NCBI GenBank assembly: GCA_016775335.1
Contig: JAEUGJ010000035.1
Coordinates: 62,001 to 126,000 of the forward strand
Direction: 5' to 3'
DNA: 64,000 bases
From: Mogibacterium sp.
GTDB lineage: Bacteria; Bacillota; Clostridia; Peptostreptococcales; Anaerovoracaceae
Under the pieces are notes generated by a model, which did not search any database, was not told the DNA's origin, and saw nothing but the letters and a program-made list of their open reading frames with translations. Below, in pieces: positions 1 to 8,323 of this stretch. How positions within the stretch are numbered: the stretch's first letter is position 1; the number at the start of each line of letters is the position of its first letter. The translations under genes and the position numbers were made by a program.

Positions 1-254
1 AACTGCTGGCATTCCGTCTCTTCGCTACCGCACTGGTATTCGTGGGTTCCATCGCTTCGGCGGGACTGGTATGGAACACCGCAGATATGATGCAGGGCCT
101 GATGGTTATCACGAATATGCCGACCATCCTGTTGCTGGGCGGAACCGCGGTAAAATGCCTGCGGGATTACCAGAAGCAGAAGGCGGAAGGAAAAGATCCG
201 CATTTCGTGGCTGCAGATATTGATTTGAAGCAGGATACGGATTTCTGGAAATAG
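1..254 (+). CDS. Sodium:alanine symporter (AGCS family), C-terminal part
   Basis: This is the last 84 or so codons of a membrane transporter whose start lies before the window; the frame is open from base 3. The tail has one hydrophobic segment with an S-A-G-L-V-W-N-T-A-D-M-M-Q-G-L motif, a second segment with I-T-N-M-P-T-I-L-L-L-G, and a charged cytoplasmic end (YQKQKAEGKDPHF). This matches the end of AGCS proteins, which import alanine or glycine with Na+. A hairpin terminator follows 23 bases after the stop codon. Substrate cannot be judged from this fragment. Confidence 0.8.
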   Translation, partial: LLAFRLFATALVFVGSIASAGLVWNTADMMQGLMVITNMPTILLLGGTAVKCLRDYQKQKAEGKDPHFVAADIDLKQDTDFWK

Positions 255-276
255 GAATTCCGGATATCATAAAAGG

Positions 277-307
277 AAAGACGGTTGCCCTCGGGTGACC
301 GTCTTTT
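277..307 (+). terminator. Rho-independent terminator of the symporter gene
   Basis: AAAGACGGT (277-285) pairs with ACCGTCTTT (298-306), with a further GCCC/GGG pairing inside the loop, and the stem runs into a short T run. It lies 23 bp after the symporter stop codon. Confidence 0.8.
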
Positions 308-317
308 GCATATAGTT

Positions 318-432
318 AGAATTGACGACGAAAGAGGGAAGACGGAGGGTTCGTCGTCAATTCTTTCCTTTTGAAATTATAGAAATGGGAAGAGCTGCAC
401 GAAGGCCGGCGGAGGCACTTCGTGCAGCTCTT
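318..432. repeat. Composite double-hairpin element, copy 1
   Basis: Two perfect inverted repeats follow each other. The first has 15-bp arms, AGAATTGACGACGAA at 318-332 and its complement at 350-364, with a 17-base loop. The second has 15-bp arms, AAGAGCTGCACGAAG at 390-404 and its complement at 418-432, with a 13-base loop. A second copy with the same internal spacing lies at 13601-13715. Both sit between convergent genes and directly beside an 86-bp-period palindrome array. The T-rich flanks would allow termination in either direction, but copying of so exact an architecture suggests a dispersed element. Confidence 0.85.
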
Positions 433-626
433 TTCTTCGTCGCGGGGCACCACGCCCTTGATGCCGGATAGGGTTTCGACCGGTTGGACGTGGTGCCTCG
501 CCGCCGGCAAACCCTTTGTTCTTCGTCACCGGGCACCACGCCAGCGTCTCCGAGCGGCCCCGAACGGGTATACGACTGTCCCCGCGCGGAAAATTCCGTC
601 CCCGAGCAGGCATTCCGCACCACGCC
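433..626. repeat. 86-bp-period palindrome repeat, locus 1 (degenerate)
   Basis: GCACCACGCC occurs at 447-456, 533-542 (86 bp later) and 617-626 (84 bp later). The inverted partner GACGTGGTGC is at 487-496, so 487-542 is a complete unit with 10-bp arms (one mismatch) around a 36-base core that contains CTTCGTC. The first unit has lost its left arm where it meets the double-hairpin element, and the third is eroded. The orientation is the same as at 13.4 kb and opposite to 29 kb. No reading frame is expected here. Confidence 0.85.
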
Positions 627-646
627 GGCAATGGAGAACCAAAATG

Positions 647-681
647 AACAGCGGGACCCTTTGAAAAGAATCCCGCTGTTT
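647..681 (-). terminator. Terminator of ilvC
   Basis: AACAGCGGGA (647-656) and TCCCGCTGTT (671-680) form a perfect 10-bp stem just beyond the ilvC stop codon on the minus strand. The sequence after the stem on that strand is only partly T-rich. Confidence 0.65.
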
Positions 682-708
682 TGAATGGAGTGTAAATATA
701 TCGATGAC

Positions 709-1737
709 TTAGTTGTTGATCAGCTTCTCATCATCCTTGTTCCAGCTGTACAGCTTCCGGATATCTTCACCCACCGATTCGCAAGGATGTTCCGATGCTC
801 TCTGACGCATCATCTTGAAGTGAACCTGACCGCCGGCCATGTCGTCCAAGAAGCCTCTTGCGAAGGAACCGTCCTGAATGTCGTGAAGAATGTCCTTCAT
901 TGCCTTCTTGGTGTCCTCGGTGATGATCTTCGGACCTGTTACATAGTCTCCGAATTCAGCGGTGTTGGAAATGGAATAACGCATTCCGGCAAAACCGCTT
1001 TCGTAGATCAGGTCTACAATCAGCTTCATTTCGTGGATGCATTCGAAGTATGCATTCCGAGGGTCGTAACCGGCTTCGGTCAGTGTCTCGTAGCCGGCCT
1101 GCATCAGTGCGCATACGCCGCCGCAGAGAACTGCCTGCTCGCCGAAGAGGTCGGTCTCGGTTTCTGTTCTAAATGTGGTCTCCAGTACGCCGGCTCTTGC
1201 AACGCCCAGACCTGCCGCATATGCCAGCGCTCTGTCCAGTGCCTTTCCGGTAGCGTCCTGCTGAACGGCAACCAGTGCCGGTGTACCTCTGCCTGCCTGG
1301 AACTCAGAACGAACGGTGTGTCCCGGAGCCTTTGGCGCAATCATGGTAACATCCACGTCAGCCGGTGGATTGATCAGACCGTAATGAATATTAAATCCGT
1401 GAGCAAACATCAGCATATTGCCGGCTTCCAGATTCGGTGCGATGTCCTTTGCATACATTGCAGCCTGTGTCTCATCGTGGGTAAGAATCATAACGATATC
1501 TGCCCATTTAGCGGCTTCTGCGGTGGTGAGAACCTTCAGACCCTGAGCCTCTGCCTTTGCTTTGGACTTGGAACCTTCATACAGACCGACAACGACGTCG
1601 CATCCGGATTCCTTCAGATTCAGTGCATGGGCATGGCCCTGGCTTCCGTAACCGATAACGGCGATCTTCTGTCCGTCCAATACGCTCAGATCACAATCGG
1701 CTTCATAATAAATCTTGTGGTTTTCGTAACTGCTCAT
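709..1737 (-). CDS. ilvC: Ketol-acid reductoisomerase
   Basis: IlvC converts acetolactate or acetohydroxybutyrate to the dihydroxy acids of valine, leucine and isoleucine synthesis using NADPH and Mg2+. The protein has 342 residues, the normal size for the short class I enzyme. A Rossmann motif G-Y-G-S-Q-G is at residues 29-34, and the metal site region DLFGEQAVLCGG lies in the all-helical C-terminal half. The start at 1737 is preceded by TAGGAGG on the minus strand; a longer in-frame start at 1872 would run through the promoter and is not used. No other ilv or leu gene is in the window. A consensus promoter and a FadR-type operator lie directly upstream, suggesting control by the neighbouring regulator. 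Confidence 0.97.
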   Translation of the reverse strand: MSSYENHKIYYEADCDLSVLDGQKIAVIGYGSQGHAHALNLKESGCDVVVGLYEGSKSKAKAEAQGLKVLTTAEAAKWADIVMILTHDETQAAMYAKDIAPNLEAGNMLMFAHGFNIHYGLINPPADVDVTMIAPKAPGHTVRSEFQAGRGTPALVAVQQDATGKALDRALAYAAGLGVARAGVLETTFRTETETDLFGEQAVLCGGVCALMQAGYETLTEAGYDPRNAYFECIHEMKLIVDLIYESGFAGMRYSISNTAEFGDYVTGPKIITEDTKKAMKDILHDIQDGSFARGFLDDMAGGQVHFKMMRQRASEHPCESVGEDIRKLYSWNKDDEKLINN

Positions 1738-1797
1738 CTCTAATTTTCCTCCTAATATATTATCCCAATAATTAACCTGTGAACCATACCAAGTTGT

Positions 1798-1814
1798 ATG
1801 TTGTATGACAACAT
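1798..1814. promoter_or_regulatory. Operator at the ilvC transcription start
   Basis: ATGTTGTATGACAACAT is a perfect 17-bp palindrome (7-bp arms, 3-bp centre). Its core TTGTATGACAA fits the FadR-family consensus TNGTNNNACNA. It overlaps the end of the -10 box, so a bound protein should block ilvC transcription. The reverse complement of the same 11-bp core occurs in front of the regulator gene at 2631-2641. Confidence 0.75.
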
Positions 1815-1841
1815 AATAAACTTGTCTGACCGCGATGTCAA
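1813..1841 (-). promoter_or_regulatory. ilvC promoter
   Basis: On the minus strand TTGACA (1841-1836) is followed after 17 bp by TATTAT (1818-1813). This is a near-perfect sigma-70/SigA promoter about 75 bp before the ilvC start codon. Confidence 0.85.
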
Positions 1842-1879
1842 TAGTTTTTTGTTGTTTTTCACATAAAAACAATATTTTT

Positions 1880-2566
1880 TTAGATTAACTGTTCCGTCCA
1901 AAGCGCACGGTGCAGGTGAATCGTCATGACGCTGCGCATGGCCTCCGCATCTCTTTTTCGCAGAAAGTCAATAATCATGAAGTTATCGTTGTAGGCTCCT
2001 TCCGCTACCGCATCCCATTTGTACTCCAGCTCAAAGGTCTTCTGAATGGTCTGATTCACCACCGGCAGAAAGTGATCGAAGAATTGGTTATGGGATGCCC
2101 GAATCAGGGCATCGTGAAAAGCAATTTCCCGCTGGATGATTTCTTCATTGTTGAAGTCATGGGTGAACTGTTCCTGGGTGGCTTTCACCAGGCGGACAAT
2201 CTCTTCAATCTCTTCATCCGTCGCCCGTTGGCAGGCCAGAGCGGCAGCGGCGGGCTCAATGATCAGCCGTGCTTCGTAGAGGTCTTTCAGGGTGACCTTC
2301 TTCTCATCGAAAGAGGGCAGGGTATCCGCCAATTGGTCTTTTCGTTCCGTGACGAAGGTCCCTTTTCCGCGTTGAACCTGAAGCAGTCCTTCCGCGACCA
2401 GGATTCGGATGGCTTCCCGCAAAGTGGTTCGGCTGACCCCCAGCTCCAGTGAGAGATGGTTTTCGTTGGGCAGCTTACTGCCCGGCGCGTAATCCTCTCC
2501 GCTTCGAATCTGGGCCCGAAGGGTATCCGCCGTTCGCTGTGCTAAGTTGGTTTTATTCTGAGACAT
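1880..2566 (-). CDS. FadR/GntR-family transcriptional regulator (FCD domain)
   Basis: A 228-residue regulator. Residues about 10-75 form a winged helix with S-R-T-T-L-R-E-A-I-R-I-L and the wing motif QRGKGTFV, typical of GntR proteins. Residues about 95-215 form an all-helical FCD ligand domain with conserved histidines (FHDALIRASHN and a final HLHRALW), which in the family bind a metal and an organic acid. The gene lies upstream of ilvC on the same strand with 142 bp between them. Shared operators at both genes imply autoregulation and control of ilvC. The effector is not known; a branched-chain pathway intermediate is a reasonable guess from context only. Confidence 0.88.
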   Translation of the reverse strand: MSQNKTNLAQRTADTLRAQIRSGEDYAPGSKLPNENHLSLELGVSRTTLREAIRILVAEGLLQVQRGKGTFVTERKDQLADTLPSFDEKKVTLKDLYEARLIIEPAAAALACQRATDEEIEEIVRLVKATQEQFTHDFNNEEIIQREIAFHDALIRASHNQFFDHFLPVVNQTIQKTFELEYKWDAVAEGAYNDNFMIIDFLRKRDAEAMRSVMTIHLHRALWTEQLI

Positions 2567-2609
2567 AGTGTTCTCCTAACTCTGTTCTGTAAAAATATTG
2601 CGATGTATG

Positions 2610-2641
2610 ATGTTATACAAATATGACGAGTTGTCATACAA
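2610..2641. promoter_or_regulatory. Paired operator sites before the FadR-type regulator
   Basis: TTGTCATACAA at 2631-2641 fits TNGTNNNACNA exactly and is the reverse complement of the ilvC operator core. ATGTTATACAA at 2610-2620 differs from the consensus at one base. The two sites are 21 bp apart, two helical turns, and lie 45-75 bp before the regulator start codon, as expected for negative autoregulation. Confidence 0.65.
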
Positions 2642-2755
2642 TAATTTATCACCGAGAAAACAGATTGTAAATAGAAAATCCGGAAAAAGTCTCTAATTCC
2701 GGAATCGGCATCCATCGAAAAACAGTAGAAATAACTGGCTATAGGAAGAACCTAA

Positions 2756-2784
2756 TTGAACACCCTTCCGGAATTATTTATACT
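2756..2784 (+). promoter_or_regulatory. Promoter of the methionine synthase operon
   Basis: TTGAAC (2756-2761), a 17-bp spacer and TATACT (2779-2784), placed 43 bp before the start codon. I looked for an S-box or other SAM-sensing leader in 2642-2827 and saw none; the leader is too short for one. Confidence 0.7.
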
Positions 2785-2827
2785 AAAATGGATGGTGTTA
2801 TAGAAGTTAAGAGATGAGGTTGAAATC

Positions 2828-5269
2828 ATGAAGGAACAATTGATCATTCTGGACGGCGGCATGGGAACCGATCTGCAGCATTCCGGACTGAAGCCGGGAG
2901 AAAATCCGGCGGTGTACGGCATGACCCATGCGGCAGAAATTCGGGACATCCACATGAAATATATAAAGAAGGGCACAAACTGCATCTACACCAATACCTT
3001 CGGTGCCAGCGGCAACAAGCTGAAGGGCAGCGGGTATTCCGTGGATGAAGTGGTGCGGAAGAACGTGGAAACGGCCGTGGAAGCGGTGCGGTTGATGAAG
3101 GAACAGGGCCGGGAGTGCATGGTGGCGCTGGACGTGGGTCCTTTGGGAGAGCTGCTGGAACCGCTGGGCACACTTCCCTTTGAAGAGGCCTACCGGGCCT
3201 ATGCGGAAATCGTCGAGGCCGGTGAGAAAGCCGGCGCAGATCTGGTAGTGTTCGAAACTTTTACGGATTTGTATGAAATGAAAGCGGCGGTGCTGGCGGC
3301 GAAAGAGCATTCCAATCTGCCGATTTGGTCCACCATGTCCTTCGAGGCCAACGGCCGTACATTCCTGGGAACTTCGGCGGCCGCCATGGCGCTGACATTG
3401 GAAGGACTGGGCGTTGCGGCGCTGGGCATCAATTGTTCGCTGGGGCCGAAGGAAATCCTTCCCATTGCGGAGTCCATGATGGAGTGGACGAACTTGCCGA
3501 TAATCATTAAGCCCAATGCGGGGCTGCCGGATCCGCGAACCGGGGAATACGACATCACCGCGGAGGAATTTGCGGAGGAGATGGTGCCGTTTCTGGAGAA
3601 GGGCGTAGGCATTGTCGGGGGCTGCTGCGGAACGAATACGGATTTTATCCGAGCCCTATCCCATAAAAGCAACCACTACAACCCGGCGGGACGGATTCCG
3701 AAATCCCGGAATGGCGTGTGCTCCGCCGGGTCGGTGGCGGAATACGGAAAGCTGAACATCATCGGGGAACGAATCAATCCGACGGGAAAAAAGAAGCTAC
3801 AGCAGGCGCTTCGGGCTGGCGACATGGATTACATCAAGAAGCTGGCGGTGGAGCAGTACGAGTCCGGCGCGCAGATTTTGGACGTCAATGTGGGCGCCCC
3901 GGGCGTAGACGAAGTGGCGCTGATGCCAAAGGTGATTCAGGCGGTGCAAAGCGTGACAGACATTCCGCTGCAGCTGGATTCCGTGGATCCGGAAGTGCTG
4001 CGGGCCGGCCTTCGGGTGGTGAACGGACGACCGATTGTGAATTCCGTGAACGGAGAACAGGAACGACTGGATTCCGTGCTTCCGCTGGTGGCGGATTACG
4101 GCACGGCAGTGCTGGGTCTGGCCATGGATGAGGATGGCATTCCGGAAAATGCGGAGGGCCGAATTCAGGTGGCGGAGCGGATTCTCCGGGAAGCGGATCG
4201 ATATGGGATTCCTCGGGAAGACGTGATTGTGGACTGCCTGACATTGACGGTGTCGGCGCAACAGGAGCAGGCGCGGGAGACGCTTCGGGCGGTTCGGCGG
4301 ATTCACGACGAGTTCGGTCTTCACTGTGCTTTGGGCGTCAGCAACATCTCCTTCGGCCTTCCGATGCGGCGGTACATCACCACCAGTTTTCTCACCCAGG
4401 CCATGGGGGCGGGACTGGATTTTCCGATTGTCAATATCAACGAGAAGGCGATTCGGGATGCCGTAGCGGCGTTCCGGGTGCTGAGCGGTGAGGATGCGGA
4501 CAGCGGAAATTACATTCGGGATTACGCGGCGGAAGAGGCGGAGCGAAAAGCGAAGCTGAAGGCGGCAAAAGAAAATAAGAACGATGCCGGAGTTACCGGC
4601 AAGGGCGAAACGGAATCCGGCGTGTCCGGCGCCAAAAACGATGCCAAAGAAGACCCGCTGCAGGCGGCGGTCATCAAGGGACTGGAACAGGAAACCCGGG
4701 AGATCACTAAGAAACTTCTCCTGCAGGAAGAGGCCATGAATATCATCAGCGGCCGGATTATTCCGGCGCTGGATAAGGTGGGCGAGCTGTACGAAAGCGG
4801 GGAATTTTTCCTGCCTCAGCTCCTCAATGCGGCGACGGCGGCCTGTGCCGGACTGGACCTGATTAAAGAGGAAATCGCCGCCTCCGGCACCCAGCAGGTA
4901 TCCAAAGGCCGGATTATTCTGGCTACGGTGGAAGGGGATATTCACGATATCGGAAAGAACATCGTGAAGGTGGTGCTGGAAAACTACGGCTACGACGTAC
5001 TGGACCTGGGACGTGACGTGCCGGTGCAGACGGTGGTGGATGCCGCAGTGGAAAATGACGTGTACCTGATCGGATTGTCGGCGTTGATGACCACCACGGT
5101 ACCGGCCATGAAGGCCACCATCGAGGCTCTTCGAGAAGCCGGTCACCCATGTAAAATCATGGTGGGCGGTGCGGTGATGACACCGGAATATGCGGAGGAA
5201 ATCGGCGCGGATTACTATTCCAAAGATGCTCAGGGCGCCGTGGCAATTGCGAAGGAAGTACTGGGCTAG
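2828..5269 (+). CDS. metH: Cobalamin-dependent methionine synthase lacking the reactivation domain
   Basis: The enzyme moves a methyl group from methyltetrahydrofolate through cobalamin to homocysteine. The 813 residues hold a homocysteine module (about 1-290; zinc ligands Cys203, Cys266, Cys267 in GGCCGT), a pterin-binding module starting at N-I-I-G-E-R (about 309-560), a charged Lys/Glu/Ala/Gly linker (about 567-615), the helical cap (about 620-695) and the B12 domain with the D704-I-H706-D-I-G709 base-off motif. Full-length enterobacterial MetH is about 1,220 residues; the final AdoMet-dependent reactivation domain is missing here, a common state in Clostridia, where a separate protein can supply it. 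It is the first gene of an operon with the next gene, 11 bp downstream. Confidence 0.95.
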   Translation: MKEQLIILDGGMGTDLQHSGLKPGENPAVYGMTHAAEIRDIHMKYIKKGTNCIYTNTFGASGNKLKGSGYSVDEVVRKNVETAVEAVRLMKEQGRECMVALDVGPLGELLEPLGTLPFEEAYRAYAEIVEAGEKAGADLVVFETFTDLYEMKAAVLAAKEHSNLPIWSTMSFEANGRTFLGTSAAAMALTLEGLGVAALGINCSLGPKEILPIAESMMEWTNLPIIIKPNAGLPDPRTGEYDITAEEFAEEMVPFLEKGVGIVGGCCGTNTDFIRALSHKSNHYNPAGRIPKSRNGVCSAGSVAEYGKLNIIGERINPTGKKKLQQALRAGDMDYIKKLAVEQYESGAQILDVNVGAPGVDEVALMPKVIQAVQSVTDIPLQLDSVDPEVLRAGLRVVNGRPIVNSVNGEQERLDSVLPLVADYGTAVLGLAMDEDGIPENAEGRIQVAERILREADRYGIPREDVIVDCLTLTVSAQQEQARETLRAVRRIHDEFGLHCALGVSNISFGLPMRRYITTSFLTQAMGAGLDFPIVNINEKAIRDAVAAFRVLSGEDADSGNYIRDYAAEEAERKAKLKAAKENKNDAGVTGKGETESGVSGAKNDAKEDPLQAAVIKGLEQETREITKKLLLQEEAMNIISGRIIPALDKVGELYESGEFFLPQLLNAATAACAGLDLIKEEIAASGTQQVSKGRIILATVEGDIHDIGKNIVKVVLENYGYDVLDLGRDVPVQTVVDAAVENDVYLIGLSALMTTTVPAMKATIEALREAGHPCKIMVGGAVMTPEYAEEIGADYYSKDAQGAVAIAKEVLG

Positions 5270-5280
5270 AGAAGGATGGG

Positions 5281-7071
5281 ATGAGAGAAGATATGGAACA
5301 ATTGACTTTTAGAGAGGAACTGTCTCGGGGGACGATGGTATTCGACGGAGGAATGGGCACCTATTTCTCCGCATCGGAGAAGCTGCCGGGGCAGGGCTGC
5401 GAGATGGCGAACATCGAGAAACCCTTGCTGATTTCCGCCATTCACCGGGAATATTTGGAAGCCGGTGCCCGCGCCATTAAGACCAATACCTTTTCCTCCA
5501 ACCGGGTGGCGTATCCCGGCGGAAACGATGTGGTGCTCCGTCAGATTCGGGCAGGCTTTCGGCTGGCCGGACGGACAGCAGAAGCCTATGGCGCACATGT
5601 TTTTGCGGATATCGGTCCGGTGACCGGTCTGGATGAGGTGCGCACGAAGGAAGAATATCGGTATATTATCGATGCATTTCTGGAACAGGGGGCGAAAAAT
5701 TTTCTGTTCGAGACCAATTCCAATACCATCGGACTCCTGGAGAGTGCCCGGTACATTCGAAGCCGGGTGCCGGATGCATATGTGATTATCTCCTACGCGG
5801 TACTGCCCGGCGGATACACCCGAGACGGACTCTTTGGAGAGGATTTGCTGCAGGAAACGGGCGCATCGCCTTTCGTGGATGCGGTGGGACTGAACTGCAT
5901 CAGCGGCGTTCGGCAGCTGCAGTCCCTGTTGGAGCAGATGAATACGGAAGGACTGACCCTTTCCGTGATGCCGAATTCCGGAAGCCCGGTGGTCATTCAG
6001 CATCGCACCATATATCAGAGCGACCCGGAATACTTCGGCCGTGAATTGGCAGAACTGGCGGCGAAAGGCGTGGCCATCGTGGGCGGCTGCTGCGGAACCA
6101 CGCCGAAGCACATTGCGGCGCTGACGGAAGCGCTGAAGGACGTTTCGGCGGAGGGAACACTGCGTTCGGTTCCGAGGGCGGCGGCACCGGAAATGAAGGA
6201 AAGTGCGTTCTTCCGAAAACTGCGGCAGGGGGAGAAGCCCATTGCCGTGGAATTCGACCCATCGGGATACGCGGACATAGGAAAATACATAGAAAATGCC
6301 AAGGGGCTCTGTGATGTGGGTGCCGATGTGATTACCATTGCGGACTGCCCGACGGCGAAAGCGCGGATGGATTCCAGTCTGGTGGCCTGCATGCTCCGGC
6401 AGGAAGGCATCGAGACACTTCCGCATATGACCTGCCGAGACCGAAATCTGAACGCCTCGCAGGCGCTCCTCGTGGGCCTCAGCGCCGCAGAGGTGCAAAA
6501 CCTTCTGATTGTCACCGGAGATCCGATTCCAACCGCGGAGCGGGACGAGGTGAAGAGCGTCTACCAATTCAATTCCCGAAAGATGGCCCACTTTATTCGA
6601 GGTCTGGAAAAGAAGGGGGAGATTCATCCCTTCCACGTGTTCGGCGCACTGAATATCAATGCGATGAATTTCGATGCGGAGCTGGGCCGGGCGGAAAAGA
6701 AAATCGAAAAAGGCATGCAGGGCCTGCTGACGCAGCCGGTGCTGAGCCGCCGGGGATTGGAGAATCTGAGACGGGCCAAAGAATTCTTGGACTGCTACAT
6801 TCTGGGCGGAATTATGCCGGTCATCAGCGAACGAAATGCTCGTTTTATGAACAGCGAAGTGAACGGCATCGATGTGGAAGAGGCTCTGATTCAGCGATAT
6901 GTCGGGTTGAACCGGGAAGAGGCGGAAAATCTGGCCCTGGAGGTATCCGTGGAAATCGCGAAAGAGATTGCGGATTCGGCAGACGGATTCTACGTGATCA
7001 CTCCTTTTAGCCGGGTGAGCCTGGTCAGCCGAATCGTGGAAGCGATTCGGGACGGTCATGTCATTTCCTAG
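5281..7071 (+). CDS. Homocysteine S-methyltransferase / methylenetetrahydrofolate reductase fusion
   Basis: A 596-residue two-domain protein like Bacillus YitJ. Residues about 1-285 are a zinc homocysteine methyltransferase domain with ligands Cys206, Cys270 and Cys271 (GGCCGTTP). Residues about 305-596 are an FAD-type 5,10-methylenetetrahydrofolate reductase domain beginning at P-I-A-V-E-F-D-P. The reductase supplies methyltetrahydrofolate for the MetH encoded just upstream, so the two genes cover methyl formation and methyl transfer. The start at 5281 has AGAAGG upstream. The extra homocysteine domain duplicates the first domain of MetH; whether it is active with another methyl donor cannot be told from sequence. 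Confidence 0.93.
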   Translation: MREDMEQLTFREELSRGTMVFDGGMGTYFSASEKLPGQGCEMANIEKPLLISAIHREYLEAGARAIKTNTFSSNRVAYPGGNDVVLRQIRAGFRLAGRTAEAYGAHVFADIGPVTGLDEVRTKEEYRYIIDAFLEQGAKNFLFETNSNTIGLLESARYIRSRVPDAYVIISYAVLPGGYTRDGLFGEDLLQETGASPFVDAVGLNCISGVRQLQSLLEQMNTEGLTLSVMPNSGSPVVIQHRTIYQSDPEYFGRELAELAAKGVAIVGGCCGTTPKHIAALTEALKDVSAEGTLRSVPRAAAPEMKESAFFRKLRQGEKPIAVEFDPSGYADIGKYIENAKGLCDVGADVITIADCPTAKARMDSSLVACMLRQEGIETLPHMTCRDRNLNASQALLVGLSAAEVQNLLIVTGDPIPTAERDEVKSVYQFNSRKMAHFIRGLEKKGEIHPFHVFGALNINAMNFDAELGRAEKKIEKGMQGLLTQPVLSRRGLENLRRAKEFLDCYILGGIMPVISERNARFMNSEVNGIDVEEALIQRYVGLNREEAENLALEVSVEIAKEIADSADGFYVITPFSRVSLVSRIVEAIRDGHVIS

Positions 7072-7098
7072 ACAATTATAGTGTTTTCCCATAGACCG

Positions 7099-7107
7099 TG
7101 TTATAAT
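7099..7107 (+). promoter_or_regulatory. Extended -10 promoter of gpsA
   Basis: TGTTATAAT is an extended -10 element (TGn plus a perfect TATAAT) 47 bp before the gpsA start. There is no good -35 hexamer, which extended -10 promoters do not require. Confidence 0.6.
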
Positions 7108-7153
7108 ACAAATACTCAATTTGTACGTTATGATTATGTTAGGAGATATTTGT

Positions 7154-8212
7154 ATGAAAAAGATTGGTGTACTGGGTGCCGGAACGATTGGTATGTCTCT
7201 GGCACGGATGCTGTATAACAGCGGTCACGATGTTTTGGTATGGTCCGCCGTGGAAGCGGAGCTGGTGGCTTGTGAGACGACCCGGAAGCATAAGAATCTG
7301 CCGGGAATGGTGATTCCGGACGGTGTTCGTTTTACCGGAAGCTTGGAAGAAGTATGCACGGATAAGGACGTGCTGATGTTCGCCATCCCATCTGTATTCA
7401 TCCGTTCCACCGCTGCGAAGGCGCGGGACTACATCGTGGACGGACAGATCATCGCCGATGTGGGCAAGGGCGTGGAGGAAAGCACGTTCATGACCATGTC
7501 CCAGATTCTGGAGGATGAGCTGAACAAGGACGGAAAGCACGGAAACGTGAAGGTGGTGGCACTGTCCGGACCGACACATGCGGAAGAAATCGCTCTGGAT
7601 ATGCCTACCACAATCGTTGCTGCCAGCGAGGATATGGATGCGGCCAGATATGTACAGGACGTGTTCACCAACACCTGCATGAGAGTGTATACCAATGCAG
7701 ACGTAATTGGCGTGGAGCTTTGCGGTGCCATGAAGAACGTCATCGCCCTGGCTTGCGGAATTGCCAACGGCATCGGCTGCGGCGACAATGCGAAGGCAGC
7801 GCTGATTACCCGCGGTATGGCGGAGATTTCCAGACTGGGTACGAAGATGGGTTGCATGGAGCAGACGTTTACCGGCCTGGCGGGAATCGGCGATTTGATC
7901 GTCACCGCTACCAGCATGCACAGCCGGAACAACCGCTGCGGCAACCTGATCGGACAGGGCAAGTCCGTGGAGGAAGCGGTAAAAGAAGTCGGTCAGGTCG
8001 TGGAAGGCCTGAATGCGCTTCCGGCAGCAATGGCTCTGTCGAAGAAGTATGACGTAGATATGCCGATTACCATGGCACTGGACAGCATCGTGAACCACGG
8101 CGCAAACCCAATTGATGTGGTAGAGAAGCTGATGAGCCGGGCGAAGAAATCGGAAGTATCCGAGGACGTTTTGGTTCAGTTCTTCGAAAAGAAGAAGGCG
8201 GAGCGGAAATAG
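7154..8212 (+). CDS. gpsA: NAD(P)H-dependent glycerol-3-phosphate dehydrogenase
   Basis: GpsA reduces dihydroxyacetone phosphate to sn-glycerol-3-phosphate, the backbone precursor of phospholipids. The protein has 352 residues, slightly longer than the usual 330-340. The dinucleotide motif G-A-G-T-I-G is at residues 8-13, and the catalytic lysine lies in CGAMKNVIALACGI. The start at 7154 is chosen because AGGAGA lies 8 bp upstream; an upstream in-frame start at 7121 overlaps the promoter leader. The gene stands alone and ends at a strong bidirectional terminator shared with the convergent PBP gene. Confidence 0.96.
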   Translation: MKKIGVLGAGTIGMSLARMLYNSGHDVLVWSAVEAELVACETTRKHKNLPGMVIPDGVRFTGSLEEVCTDKDVLMFAIPSVFIRSTAAKARDYIVDGQIIADVGKGVEESTFMTMSQILEDELNKDGKHGNVKVVALSGPTHAEEIALDMPTTIVAASEDMDAARYVQDVFTNTCMRVYTNADVIGVELCGAMKNVIALACGIANGIGCGDNAKAALITRGMAEISRLGTKMGCMEQTFTGLAGIGDLIVTATSMHSRNNRCGNLIGQGKSVEEAVKEVGQVVEGLNALPAAMALSKKYDVDMPITMALDSIVNHGANPIDVVEKLMSRAKKSEVSEDVLVQFFEKKKAERK

Positions 8213-8254
8213 AATCGGGGAAAACCGGATTTGATAATAACTCAATAGCAAAGA

Positions 8255-8285
8255 AACAGGACTGTCCTTGGACAGTCCTGTTTTG
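8255..8285. terminator. Bidirectional terminator between gpsA and the PBP1A gene
   Basis: AACAGGACTGTCC (8255-8267) and GGACAGTCCTGTT (8270-8282) form a perfect 13-bp stem with A-rich sequence on one side and T-rich sequence on the other, so it can stop transcription from both converging genes. Confidence 0.9.
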
Positions 8286-8323
8286 TTGTGTCATTTTTTG
8301 AAATATCGGTGAGTATCGAAGTC

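Noticed and set aside
685..1743. 352-codon plus-strand frame opposite ilvC
   Set aside because: It lies wholly across ilvC on the other strand, has no domain and no ribosome binding site; it is a coding-strand shadow.
2642..2827. S-box (SAM) or cobalamin riboswitch before the metH operon
   Set aside because: The promoter leaves only about 35 bases of leader, and no riboswitch core motif is present.
5266..7119. 617-codon minus-strand frame opposite the fused methyltransferase/reductase gene
   Set aside because: The plus-strand protein is a clear enzyme; the reverse frame is rich in His, Arg and Gln without any fold signature.
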